The notes: generated by a model from the letters alone, not told the origin. Shown: positions 43,201 through 52,222, counted from the first letter of the stretch. The stretch: 64,000 nucleotides of DNA from AWTP1-18 sp036504515 (GCA_036504515.1 DASXVA010000001.1:248001-312000); one strand, 5' to 3'. Translations and numbers: made by a program.

Positions 43201-43799
43201 TTATGCCATCTGAAAATCGAACCGAGTCCGTTCAGTTCGGATCCGGCTGACATTCGCCCGAGAAATCCCGTAGGCGCGTGCCAAAGAGCTAACGGATTCT
43301 CCCCCGGCAACCTGTTCAGAATTTCTGAACGCTGCTCAGGCGTCGTTTTAGCCGGCCTGCCGAGCCTCTTTCCTTCCGCCTTCGCCCGAGCGAGTCCGGC
43401 CTGGGTTCGCTCCACCAAAAGATCGCGCTCCATCTCCGCCACTGCAGCCAGCATGGACAGAAGGAGCTTGCCTGCCGGTGCCGTTAGGTCAGTGTTTCCG
43501 AGTTGCAGCACGACGACCCTGATACCGCGCTCTGAAAGCCGTCTGACGGTCTGAAGCACATCAATGCTATCTCTCCCTAGCCGGTCGAGTTTGGAGACCA
43601 CCAGAGTCTCATCCTTGCGAATCTGAGCGAACATCGCTTTGAACGCCGGACGCTGAGAGGAGGCGACCTTGCCGCTGATCCCCTCGTCTGCAAACCAAAA
43701 ATCCGGTTCGATCTGGTAGCCGGCTTGTTGAAGCTCAAGCCGCTGGTTGTCTGTTGTCTGCGTTCCGGTTGAGACTCGTCCGTAACCGAAGATGGCCAT
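43201..43799 (-). pseudogene. serine recombinase (resolvase/invertase) with frameshift before the HTH
   Basis: The N-terminal catalytic domain is intact: MAIFGYGRVSTGTQTTDNQ with catalytic Ser10, VVSKLDRLGRDSIDVLQTV, and AEMERDLLVERTQAGLARAKAEGKRLGRP. At the G5 run (43301-43305) the frame is lost: the direct frame continues as unrelated sequence to 43113, while the neighbouring frame reads ESVSSLARAYGISRANVSRI, a perfect recombinase helix-turn-helix, and stops at 43201. One missing G explains it. GGGAG lies 6 nt before ATG 43799. It may be a true mutation, a slippage-dependent frame, or a sequencing error. Confidence 0.88.
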
Positions 43800-44398
43800 C
43801 TGTCGCTCCCGTATGCCTGTAGGAAAACGTAGCCAAGAATAGGACGCCGCCAGAAAGTCCACAAGGATAGGATTCCGACAGGGCTGGACGTAGAGAGAGA
43901 CAGGTGACGGAATACGGTCGATTTCCGACACATGAAACCATCTAAATACTGTGCGCCAATTTAGCCCCCTACGACCATCTGGAGAGATAAATTCCAAGAA
44001 GCGAAGTCCTAGAAGAAAATACGATGGTCGAAGGTAGACCCTTCATCAATCCGGCTCGGCAGCACGAACTCTTATACAAAGGAAGGTGGGGTGTGAACTA
44101 CTGGTTCCGCAGCCAGCTTGTTTCACTCCCGAGACCTCCTCTCCATTCCGGAATGTTTATCCCATTGGGAGCCGATGCTGGAGGCCGCAGGCCGATCAGC
44201 TCGGCCCCACCGCCGTCTGCGTCAGCAGCGGCGGAAGGCTTCGCCTTTTCTGTTTTCAACCTTCCTCATTACTGACTTACTTATTATCAGGCAGCCGGAA
44301 TGGAGAACAATGCGGTTCGTATTGATATACAAGAAGAATTTTCCACGAGTGGCTGTAGAAGTCCCCGACCAGTCCCCCAACAACGACCAAACATCCCC
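43800..44398. other. 600-bp stretch in the element without a convincing gene
   Basis: Several short overlapping frames occur on both strands (for example plus 44024-44275 and 44118-44402), none with a recognisable domain or good ribosome-binding site. The part next to the recombinase start may hold its recombination (res) site, but no clear inverted repeats were identified. Confidence 0.5.
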
Positions 44399-45433
44399 CT
44401 AATCACCCCCCGAGATGTGCCGGCGAATGTTTTCCTCCTTGCTACGCGTTGTCTTCTCGTCTTTCGGACTCTCGCCCAACATCATTGCCGCCAACTCACC
44501 AACCAGGCGGACGCTCTCTTGCTCCCCCAAGAACGAGCGTGCTTTCCATACTGCCTCATAGCCTTCGCGGTGCTTGCAAATACGCCGGTCACGTTCACAC
44601 CATGCATTCAGCCCTTGCGTAAAAACAGCATGAGGAGACGGAACGAACCGACCGTTTTTCCTTGTGCCCTCGGTCATGTCTCGAATCCGTTCTTTGACCT
44701 TATCACTTCGAAGCGCTGCCAACTGGCACTGCTGAAATTCAGTCAATCGCAGCATGTCTACTGCTCGATGATCGGCGGTCCATTTCTTACAAGCAAAATC
44801 CCAAGCAAGGGAAAATGGAAATGGTTTTGCAGTCTTGAACAGGGGCGCGAACTCCATATCCTTGGCTCTTGCCTTAATGAAGTTTTGGGTGGCATGTAGC
44901 CAATGGCAGTCGATAACCAACTGATCGCGGTGGATCTCGTTAAAGACCTTATCCCCATATTTTTTCCCTGTCACTGGCACCGGCCTGAACGCCGGTGCAA
45001 GCCGACCTTGAAGATTCAACAAGATGGCGAATTGGCAATATTCTTTACGGATGCGGCTGTAGTCACCATGCTGGCGGAGTTCGACCATCAGCTCTTCAAG
45101 GTGGAGGCTTGGATCATCAATTTCGGGCAAATCATTGATATCCGCGACGGGAAACGAGTTGCCCCCTGGTTGCCTCGAAGCAAGATGTCCAATATGTGCA
45201 ATGACTGACTCAGCGACCGCTTTGGATTTTTGATAATCAGACAACAGTTGATCCGTCATCTCAGCAATCTTCTGGAGCCGAGTAGATTCTTCAATGTCGT
45301 CGAGTTCGAGCAACGAGTATTGAATGGAAATGTCCCCTTTCAGCTCTTCAACCTTCTCCTGGTCCAATGCTGTGCAATTGGCCACCTGCTGATCGAAATA
45401 CTTTTCCCACGCTACGCCATGTTTAATTTCCAT
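44399..45433 (-). CDS. unrecognised protein of the element
   Basis: This 344-aa protein starts at ATG 45433, with GGAGG 7 nt upstream (MEIKHGVAWEKYF). The first 90 residues are acidic and helical, probably coiled. The second half is basic with aromatic and His/Cys residues (AWDFACKKWTADHRAVDML; LNAWCERDRRICKHREGYEAVW). No signal peptide or membrane helix. I do not recognise a family. It is the outermost gene at the right end, reading inward, a position often used by regulators or replication/excision genes, but nothing in the sequence decides this. Confidence 0.7.
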   Translation of the reverse strand: MEIKHGVAWEKYFDQQVANCTALDQEKVEELKGDISIQYSLLELDDIEESTRLQKIAEMTDQLLSDYQKSKAVAESVIAHIGHLASRQPGGNSFPVADINDLPEIDDPSLHLEELMVELRQHGDYSRIRKEYCQFAILLNLQGRLAPAFRPVPVTGKKYGDKVFNEIHRDQLVIDCHWLHATQNFIKARAKDMEFAPLFKTAKPFPFSLAWDFACKKWTADHRAVDMLRLTEFQQCQLAALRSDKVKERIRDMTEGTRKNGRFVPSPHAVFTQGLNAWCERDRRICKHREGYEAVWKARSFLGEQESVRLVGELAAMMLGESPKDEKTTRSKEENIRRHISGGD

Positions 45434-45751
45434 CCTGCCACCTCCATCATCAATCATTTACCTCATGCCATAGGCAACTATGGTTCCAAATTGATTGTAG
45501 TCAGCAGGCCACTTATTTTTTTATGGCAGTTTGTGACTTATATACACAAACCCAGATGCAGCCTTCTCAAATTGAAGACTCATGCGTAGTTACCGAATGT
45601 CAGCAAATGCATACAGCCGCAGATTGACCGTGGGTGCCATCGTTCCGAATGCTAAGATTGAAGCGTTATAAGTTGCTACACGCAACTGCTACACATAGAA
45701 GTAATTTCAGCCCCTATCCGGCTTGGCTAACCCTCTGATTCCTTAGGATCA
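45434..45751. other. right-end non-coding region of the element
   Basis: About 320 bp, AT-rich, presumably holding the promoter of the minus-strand gene (a TATATA stretch lies near 45538). It also holds the right-hand arm repeats at 45674-45697. No gene is seen. Confidence 0.6.
45674..45697 (+). repeat. putative integrase arm sites, right end
   Basis: TTGCTACACGCAAC followed by TGCTACAC, matching the left-end copy (40043-40069) except for one C/T change, in the same orientation, about 55 bp inside attR. Confidence 0.65.
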
Positions 45752-45797
45752 CCTCCGAAGGCAGGGGTCGAACGTTCGAATCGTTTCGGGCGCACCA
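45752..45797 (+). repeat. attR, 46-bp direct repeat
   Basis: Exact copy of the last 46 bp of tRNA-Arg. It marks the right end of the element. Beyond it lies the likely original tRNA terminator. Confidence 0.93.
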
Positions 45798-45807
45798 CTG
45801 GAATCAA

Positions 45808-45839
45808 GCAAAAGGCCACTCCTGAGAGTGGCCTTTTGC
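45808..45839. terminator. strong bidirectional terminator, likely the original tRNA-Arg terminator
   Basis: GCAAAAGGCCACTC and GAGTGGCCTTTTGC form a perfect 14-bp stem with loop CTGA. It lies 11 bp beyond attR, so it would have followed the tRNA before integration. It also serves the convergent hemerythrin gene. Confidence 0.85.
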
Positions 45840-45865
45840 TTTGTGCTGAACCTATCCGGAAAAAC

Positions 45866-46297
45866 TCAAGCCAAGCAAACTCCCTCACGGGGAGCATGGC
45901 ACAACTGCAACTTGCCTTGGATCAGCTTGCTGTACTCCATATCTGCTTTAAGAATATGGTTGGTCACCCAATTTGTCAGGAATTCGAGCACCTCATCCTT
46001 GGCATCGCCCCCTTCTTTCAAGGACTTTGCCAAGCGGACATCGCATTGGTTGAGAAACGATTGATGGACAAGGGCATGGGTTTCCCATCCTGGAAAATGG
46101 AAAACTCGCATCAATGCTTCTTCAAACTTGAAATGGAACTCGGCAAATTTGCGCAGCTCGCTTGCCATGTGATGAATGTCGCCCCAAGTCTCCTGGTCGG
46201 CACTGGCTTCAACAATCATCGAAAAATGCCTGAGCAGTTTCTTGTGCTGGATATCGATTTCATCGATTCCTGTTGAATATTCTTCTTTCCAGTCCAT
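45866..46297 (-). CDS. bacteriohemerythrin
   Basis: This 143-aa O2-binding four-helix protein has the di-iron ligands of the family: His in IDIQHKKLLRHF, His/Glu in FAEFHFKFEEALM, His in HALVHQSF and His/Asp in WVTNHILKADMEY. I place the start at ATG 46297 (MDWKEEYSTGIDEID), the usual N-terminus; an upstream ATG at 46357 would add a hydrophobic 20-residue stretch resembling a signal peptide and cannot be excluded. The role is probably O2 binding, delivery or sensing in a microaerobe. It is convergent to the element. Confidence 0.9.
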   Translation of the reverse strand: MDWKEEYSTGIDEIDIQHKKLLRHFSMIVEASADQETWGDIHHMASELRKFAEFHFKFEEALMRVFHFPGWETHALVHQSFLNQCDVRLAKSLKEGGDAKDEVLEFLTNWVTNHILKADMEYSKLIQGKLQLCHAPREGVCLA

Positions 46298-46573
46298 CGC
46301 ATTGAATCCCACTAAAGTTAGTAGGGACAAAGTTAACATCATTTGCATCTTGCTCACGATAAAACTATCAGCATGATGTCCGACCCACTCTTATCAAGAC
46401 TTCATGCTTGATATGGTCAAGCCAAGGCAGGGAAATACCTTCACTCCCGTGGAGACACTTGCCTTTTCCCAGTTCCCGCAGCAACAGCGTGAATTGCGCC
46501 TCAACCCGATCACACCTCTTTTTTCGAGAACCCGCCGCCCACTTCAAATCCCATAGATCAGCAAATATCAATA

Positions 46574-46600
46574 ATGTCCGTGACAACGAGGCACGGACAT
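46574..46600. promoter_or_regulatory. inverted repeat before the MerR/B12 regulator gene
   Basis: ATGTCCGTG and CACGGACAT form a perfect 9-bp dyad separated by 9 bp, ending 7 bp before the first possible ATG. A second small dyad, GTACT-ATG-AGTAC, spans the alternative start at 46629. Either could be an autoregulatory operator. Confidence 0.55.
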
Positions 46601-46607
46601 ATATCGT

Positions 46608-47543
46608 ATGGCGTATGATGTAAGTACTATGAGTACATCCCAAGTCATTGCTGCTACTGATCTTGAGCGTGAAACCGGTCTAGGCAAAGATCTCTTGCGC
46701 AAATGGCGATCGCGCTACGGTTTTCCCACTCCGATCCGTTTGGGGGACGGGAGCAATGGCTATCCCAAAGACCAGGTTGCCCAGTTACGTTTGATCAAGC
46801 GGCTTCAGGACTCTGGATTTCGTCCCGCACAAATTGTGGGAAAACCTCTCGCTGATCTGGATCGAATGGCGTCCGCCATGGCCTGTGCTTCATGCACTGA
46901 CCACTGGTCTCCGTTCACCCGCAATGCCATTGAGTACCTAAAGCAGCACGATTTACGTTCATTACAGAAATCCTTGGCTGAGGCCCGGGCTCAGACCACG
47001 CTAACGGATTTTGTTCAAAACACGGTTGCTCCATTGACGGTTGCCTTGGGTGAGGCCTGGGCTCGTAACGAGATCGAGGTTTATCAGGAACACATTTGTA
47101 CCGATATTCTTGTCCGGCAACTCCATGCTGACCTTGACGAGACAATCGCTATCCCTGGCGCGCCCAAAATTCTGTTCGCCACGCCCCATGATGAACATCA
47201 TGTCTTGGGAATTCTGATGGCCCAAGCGGTCCTTTCGGATCTTGGCGCCGATTGCATCTGCGTTGGCGCCCATATCCCCGTGGAGGATTTAAGCAAGGCA
47301 GTACTGGCGTGTCAGAGTGACATCCTTGCGTTGTCCTTCAGCTTCTCCTATCCCAAGCGTCGGATCAGGCCCTTACTGTTGCAACTAAGGAAACTGCTAC
47401 CCCTCACTGTAGAAATCTGGGCAGGCGGTGCAGGCGCAGAAGTGGTTAAGCGACCACCGAAGGGGATCCGCATATTCACGACCTTACAGGGGGCAGCTGG
47501 CGTCCTCGCGAAACGGATCGCTCAAGATAAAGGGGCCGGCTGA
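46608..47543 (+). CDS. MerR-type regulator with cobalamin-binding domain (CarH/LitR-like)
   Basis: This regulator of up to 311 aa has an N-terminal MerR helix-turn-helix (IAATDLERETGLGKDLLRKW, SRYGFPTP), a helical cap domain and a B12-binding Rossmann domain. The CarH-type Wx9EH motif is exact (W-ARNEIEVYQ-EH), and the B12 base-off motif appears as PHDEHHVLG, with His as likely cobalt ligand. CarH proteins use adenosylcobalamin to sense light and release DNA on illumination; here Trp is followed by Ala rather than the His of Thermus CarH. The gene lies 11 bp before bphO and shares an operon with a phytochrome. ATG 46629 is an alternative start. Confidence 0.87.
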   Translation: MAYDVSTMSTSQVIAATDLERETGLGKDLLRKWRSRYGFPTPIRLGDGSNGYPKDQVAQLRLIKRLQDSGFRPAQIVGKPLADLDRMASAMACASCTDHWSPFTRNAIEYLKQHDLRSLQKSLAEARAQTTLTDFVQNTVAPLTVALGEAWARNEIEVYQEHICTDILVRQLHADLDETIAIPGAPKILFATPHDEHHVLGILMAQAVLSDLGADCICVGAHIPVEDLSKAVLACQSDILALSFSFSYPKRRIRPLLLQLRKLLPLTVEIWAGGAGAEVVKRPPKGIRIFTTLQGAAGVLAKRIAQDKGAG

Positions 47544-47553
47544 ACCGCTGAAT

Positions 47554-48192
47554 ATGGAACATTCCGGCTTTGTCCGCCCAATCCTCTCTCCCGCACGCAA
47601 GGCTCTCCGAGACGGCACCCATGCCGAACACGTTGAACTGAACCAGCACCCTCTTCTTGCGGGCATTACCAAAGCTGACTATCCGCTAGAAAACTACCGG
47701 ACGGTACTGCTCGCCTATTTTTACTTTTACTGTGCTGTCGAAGCGGCCATAGACAGCGGCATCAAGAATCTTGGTAGCACTTTTGACTATGAGCCGCGCC
47801 GCAAACTGGGCTGGATCAGGAAAGACCTCGCTCATTTCGGCATTGATCCCATAGCAGGGAATATCGATTCGGATATCAGCGTTTCCCAACTCAAATTCGA
47901 TTCCATTGCAGAACTGGTTGGAGCGCTCTACACGATTGAGGGCTCGTCCTTGGGTGGTCAGGTCATCTCGCGTCATATCGCAGCAACTCACAACCTCACG
48001 CTGAATAACGGGGCGCGCTTTTTCCATGGCTATGGCGAAAACATTCCTCTCTACTGGCAGCAATTCGAATCCTTTATGGATACCGGACTCGGCAGTGAGG
48101 ACTCGCTAAATCAGGCCATAGCCATGGCCAAGAAGATATTCCTGCTAATGAAGGAGGCTCTCGATGCCGCCCATGTCACCACAAAGCGCTGA
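47554..48192 (+). CDS. bphO: heme oxygenase, biliverdin source for the phytochrome
   Basis: This 212-aa bacterial heme oxygenase cleaves heme to biliverdin, the chromophore of bacteriophytochromes. RDGTHAEHVELNQHPLL holds the proximal His, and IEGSSLGGQVISRHI is the distal-helix glycine motif. Start ATG 47554 follows the regulator stop by 11 bp. Its 3' end overlaps bphP by 29 bp, so both products are translationally coupled. Confidence 0.93.
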   Translation: MEHSGFVRPILSPARKALRDGTHAEHVELNQHPLLAGITKADYPLENYRTVLLAYFYFYCAVEAAIDSGIKNLGSTFDYEPRRKLGWIRKDLAHFGIDPIAGNIDSDISVSQLKFDSIAELVGALYTIEGSSLGGQVISRHIAATHNLTLNNGARFFHGYGENIPLYWQQFESFMDTGLGSEDSLNQAIAMAKKIFLLMKEALDAAHVTTKR

Positions 48193-51100
48193 CCTGGATC
48201 AGCAGCACATCGTAGAAGAAGCGCTGGCCATTTGTGCTAGCGAGCCAATTCACTTGATTGGCAGCATTCAGCCAGTGGGAGTGTTGTTGGCTGTCGACAA
48301 GAACACCTTCGAAATACGTGTTGTCAGCAAGAATCTATCCAATATTTTTTCATGTCCGGCCAGCAAAGCAATCGGTAAACATCTGTCCGACTTGATTGAT
48401 CACGAGCAACTTCAGTGGCTGGAAACCTTGGTTAACCAGGGGCCCTGGGCTGGAGCAAAGGTGTGGGTTCTATCGATCCCGCTTGAAGAAGCGGTTCTTA
48501 AGTACGATGCACAGGTTTTCCTGGCCGATGACCTGGTTGTCATTGAAGTCGAGCAACAGCAATCACCTGCTGGCGATGTGTTTCATGATCTTTTCATTCC
48601 CATTCGAGACTCAATGTGGAAGCTGGACTCAGAAACTGATCTTGGTCACTACTCACAACAAACCGTCGAGCAAGTGCGCGTCCTGACAGGTTTTGATCGA
48701 GTCATGATGTACCGCTTCGACAACAACTGGGACGGTGAAGTTATTGCAGAAAGCAAGACTGATGAAGCGGACTCCTACCTTGGCAATCGTTTTCCCGCCT
48801 CCGACATCCCCCCTCAAGCACGGGATCTTTACACCAAGAACTTGGTAAGAATCATTGCTGATGTCAATGCAGAACCGGTTCCCCTGATCTCTACCGGAGA
48901 AGCGCAGCAAAGCAAGAACATTGACCTTAGCCATTCCTGGTTACGGAGCATGTCGCCGGTCCATGTGGAATACCTGCGCAACATGGGCGTCTCGTCCAGC
49001 TTGAGTATTTCCCTGGTGCAAAACGACAAGTTGTGGGGGCTGATTGCTTGCCATCACTTCACGCCAAAGTATGTCAGCCTGCGCTCCCGGGAACTGGATG
49101 AATTTATTGGTCGGGTTGTGTCCTTGAAGCTTCTCAACATGGACACCATAGAGCGGGATGCCCTGAGCCTACGCATCCGGGAACTGCTTTACGAATTGAC
49201 CCAACTCATTCGCACCTCCGATGACATGAATTCGGTCATCACCCTGCTCAAGGACCATCTGCTTGGCTTGGTACGAGCAGGAGGCGCCGTCGTCACCATT
49301 GAAGGAAACCGTCACATCTTGGGTGATACACCACCAGCCGCCGTTGTCGATAAGCTGGTTGCTATCTTGCAAGAAAATCCTGTGGCCCCGGTTTTCCATA
49401 CCGATGATCTTGCCCAGATCATCGGAGAAAATGATGCTGCGTCCCTCGCCAGTCATTCTGCCAGCGGGATGATGATTGCCCCCCTGGACCATAAATTAAA
49501 TAACTTTGTCATGTGGTTCCGTCCGGGAATACTTCGCACCTTGCGTTGGGCTGGCAATCCCCAAAAAACAATCGTCAAGGACGATAAAGGTATCCGGATT
49601 TCCCCCCGGACCTCCTTCGCTACCTGGATACAGACATACCACGACAAATCCATGCCTTGGTCTCAGGTTGAAGTGGATGCAGCCAATTCGCTTTCCCTTG
49701 CGCTGATTGAAGTTCTTGCACAGAAAGCGCTGAAAAACAGCGAAGAAAGCTACCGTCTATTGGCAGAAAACTCCACAGACATGATCGCCCGTTTGGATAT
49801 GAACGGACGATTCCGGTTTGCATCCCCTGCTTGCCGGGACCTCTTCGGGCGTGAAAGTGACCAGCTGACCGGTCTCGCCTTGGCGGATGTGATGGATGAA
49901 AGTACGGATGTCCTGACCGGCTTGCTTGATCTGCTGTCGCCCCTTGGTGCCATGGAAACCAAAGTAATGCGGGGTAGTCGTGCAAATGGTTCAGATCTGT
50001 GGGTAGAAGCCACCCTGAAACACACCCTTGGAGCGCATGGCGAAGATGAAATCCTGCTCAATGCGAGGGATGTTACTCAGCGCTACAACTATCAACTTGC
50101 CATTGAAGACGTACACAGGCGCCATGCCCAGATTCTTGAGGCGGCCGGAGAAGGACTGGTCAGCCTCGATACGCAAGGAAATGTGGTCTATGCCAATGAG
50201 GTAGCAAGCAAAATTCTTGGGCTAGGCGAAGATGAATTGGTCGGAGAATTTTGTTGTGACGTCTTCTGCTGGGAATCAACTCGTCCTGATTCCAGGGTTG
50301 ATCACGATGAATGTCCATTTATCGCCACGCTGCATGATGGCGAAACCCGGCAAGGCACACATCGACTCTCCAGCGATGAAGTTCACTTAGCACTACTAGT
50401 GGATTATGTTTGCACACCTTTGGCCGAAAACAGTCGCATTACCGGCTGCGTCGTAGTCTTCAGCGAGGCGACAAACCGCAATGCGACAGATCAAAGCATG
50501 GCGACCGAAGTCATTCTGGACGAAGCTGCTGAAGCTGTCATGGTGACGGACCAGACGGGTCATATCACCTCCATTAATCGAGCGTTCACAGAGATCACGG
50601 GCTTCAGTGCGGCCGAAGCCATCGGACTGACGCCGCGCCTGCTCAAGTCAGGTGTTCATACCCCCCATTTCTATGATGGCCTCTGGCAATTGCTCAAAGA
50701 AAAGCGGCGTTGGACTGGGGAGATTTGGAATCGACGCAAGAACGGAGAAATTTACCCTCAATGGGGCAGTATCTCGGCGATTCTTGATCCTCAAGGCACG
50801 GTAAGAAACTACGTCGCCGTGTTCTCCGACATATCCAAGGCTAAACAAGCGGAAGACAAACTCTTCCACATGGCGAACCATGATGCCTTGACCAGCCTCC
50901 CCAACCGGATGAACTTCACGGAAAACTTATCCTTGGCATTGGAGCGTTGCAAGCGTCAAGAATATGGGGCTGCTGTTGTCTTCATAGATCTGGATCGATT
51001 CAAAATCATCAACGACACCTTGGGCCATGCCATCGGCGACAAATATCTAAAAACTGTCACTGAGCGACTGTTGGCCGCAACCCGCAAACAAGACCTGCTC

Positions 51101-52141
51101 GCCCGCTGGGGCGGTGATGAATTTGTTCTCATGATGGAAGGGACGGAAAGTCGCCAAGCTATTAGTGAAGCCATGGTCCGTATGCGAATGCTGCTGGCTG
51201 AACCCATCTACCTGGCTGGCCATGAACTGATTCCTACCGCGAGCATTGGTATTGCGCTCTACCCGGATGACGGGCGCCGCCCTTCGGATCTCATCAAAGC
51301 TGCGGATACCGCCATGTATGGTGCCAAGCAGAGGGGTAGAAACTGCTTCGAGTTTTACTCGCAGGAAATGGCCCAAGACCTGGGCACAAAGCTCACCATG
51401 ACCAGCGAGCTTCACCATGCCTTACAGGAGCAACAGTTCTTTCTGGTCTACCAACCACAGGTGGATCCCCACAGTGGCATTGTCAAAGGGGTCGAAGCTT
51501 TGGTTCGCTGGAGTCACCCTATACGTGGCGTACTCCCGCCCTCCGAGTTCCTTCCCATGATTGAGGAAATGGGCATGATCGGCGATCTGGGGCACTGGGT
51601 ACTCAATGAGGCTTGCCGGCAAATGAAAGAATGGAATACACATTCCATTGCCATTCCCAAGGTGTCTGTCAATGTTGCACCGTCTCAGCTCAGAGCGACT
51701 TTTGTCACCGATGTCAGTGAAGCCATCCTCGAATGGGGCATAGAACCCCATCAACTTGAACTGGAGATTACCGAAGGCGCTCTTGAGTCTGGCGCTATCG
51801 CACGCAAAATCACCGACGATCTAAGGGCTCTGGGTGTCTTGCTGGCGGTGGATGATTTTGGCACCGGCTACTCCTCCCTGTCGCACCTCAAACTATTCCC
51901 CATCACCTGCTTCAAGATCGACAAGTCCTTCGTCGACGGCATTCCATCTAGTAGTGCCGATGTAGCCATCGTGCGAACCATTCTCGCCCTGGGCACCAGT
52001 TTTAATGTGGAAATTATTGCGGAAGGTGTTGAGACCGAAGAACAGATGAGTTTTTTGAGGGACGAAGGTGTCGCCAATATTCAGGGCTACTACTTCGCTC
52101 GCCCGATGACGCCCGATCAAATCCTCAACTGGTTGCATTGA
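48164..52141 (+). CDS. bphP: bacteriophytochrome with PAS x3-GGDEF-EAL output
   Basis: This 1325-aa red/far-red sensor has PAS2 (about 15-120), GAF (135-300), PHY (315-500), three further PAS domains (about 525-905), GGDEF (910-1070) and EAL (1080-1320). Cys24 (AICASEPIHL) is the biliverdin-binding residue. GAF motifs RFPASDIPPQARDLY and SPVHVEYLRNMGV and the PHY-tongue PRTSF are intact. IQPHG of typical phytochromes reads IQPVG here. WGGDEF and EALVRW are intact, so light should control c-di-GMP synthesis, breakdown or both; there is no histidine kinase. PAS-B has an unusual Cys-rich stretch, EFCCDVFCWES. AAGGAGG six bases before ATG 48164 fixes the start. Confidence 0.95.
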   Translation: MPPMSPQSADLDQQHIVEEALAICASEPIHLIGSIQPVGVLLAVDKNTFEIRVVSKNLSNIFSCPASKAIGKHLSDLIDHEQLQWLETLVNQGPWAGAKVWVLSIPLEEAVLKYDAQVFLADDLVVIEVEQQQSPAGDVFHDLFIPIRDSMWKLDSETDLGHYSQQTVEQVRVLTGFDRVMMYRFDNNWDGEVIAESKTDEADSYLGNRFPASDIPPQARDLYTKNLVRIIADVNAEPVPLISTGEAQQSKNIDLSHSWLRSMSPVHVEYLRNMGVSSSLSISLVQNDKLWGLIACHHFTPKYVSLRSRELDEFIGRVVSLKLLNMDTIERDALSLRIRELLYELTQLIRTSDDMNSVITLLKDHLLGLVRAGGAVVTIEGNRHILGDTPPAAVVDKLVAILQENPVAPVFHTDDLAQIIGENDAASLASHSASGMMIAPLDHKLNNFVMWFRPGILRTLRWAGNPQKTIVKDDKGIRISPRTSFATWIQTYHDKSMPWSQVEVDAANSLSLALIEVLAQKALKNSEESYRLLAENSTDMIARLDMNGRFRFASPACRDLFGRESDQLTGLALADVMDESTDVLTGLLDLLSPLGAMETKVMRGSRANGSDLWVEATLKHTLGAHGEDEILLNARDVTQRYNYQLAIEDVHRRHAQILEAAGEGLVSLDTQGNVVYANEVASKILGLGEDELVGEFCCDVFCWESTRPDSRVDHDECPFIATLHDGETRQGTHRLSSDEVHLALLVDYVCTPLAENSRITGCVVVFSEATNRNATDQSMATEVILDEAAEAVMVTDQTGHITSINRAFTEITGFSAAEAIGLTPRLLKSGVHTPHFYDGLWQLLKEKRRWTGEIWNRRKNGEIYPQWGSISAILDPQGTVRNYVAVFSDISKAKQAEDKLFHMANHDALTSLPNRMNFTENLSLALERCKRQEYGAAVVFIDLDRFKIINDTLGHAIGDKYLKTVTERLLAATRKQDLLARWGGDEFVLMMEGTESRQAISEAMVRMRMLLAEPIYLAGHELIPTASIGIALYPDDGRRPSDLIKAADTAMYGAKQRGRNCFEFYSQEMAQDLGTKLTMTSELHHALQEQQFFLVYQPQVDPHSGIVKGVEALVRWSHPIRGVLPPSEFLPMIEEMGMIGDLGHWVLNEACRQMKEWNTHSIAIPKVSVNVAPSQLRATFVTDVSEAILEWGIEPHQLELEITEGALESGAIARKITDDLRALGVLLAVDDFGTGYSSLSHLKLFPITCFKIDKSFVDGIPSSSADVAIVRTILALGTSFNVEIIAEGVETEEQMSFLRDEGVANIQGYYFARPMTPDQILNWLH

Positions 52142-52194
52142 ATACGCCTACCGTCCTACTTGGAACGGACTGGATCGCTGTCGTAAAGAACCAA

Positions 52195-52220
52195 CCGGTT
52201 GACTGATCCCAGTCGACCGG
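52195..52220. terminator. hairpin between convergent bphP and the 516-aa gene
   Basis: CCGGTTGACTG and CAGTCGACCGG pair over 11 bp with one G-T-type mismatch and a 4-nt loop. There is no long T-run, so it may be a factor-assisted or weak bidirectional terminator. Confidence 0.5.
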
Positions 52221-52222
52221 CC

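Larger units (their letters stand above)
39980..45797. mobile_element. 5.8-kb integrative element in tRNA-Arg(CCG)
   Basis: The element is bounded by exact 46-bp repeats, with an integrase reading inward next to the tRNA and lower GC in its centre (41400-43170). Cargo is an HEPN-like gene, a frameshifted serine recombinase and one unknown gene. No phage structural, conjugation or obvious replication genes are seen, so it is a small genomic island mobilised, if at all, by its own integrase or by a helper. Direct repeats TTGCTACACGYAAC/TGCTACAC lie 55-64 bp inside both ends. Confidence 0.9.

Noticed and set aside
44024..44402. small plus-strand frames in the element
   Set aside because: Overlapping, without ribosome-binding sites or recognisable content.
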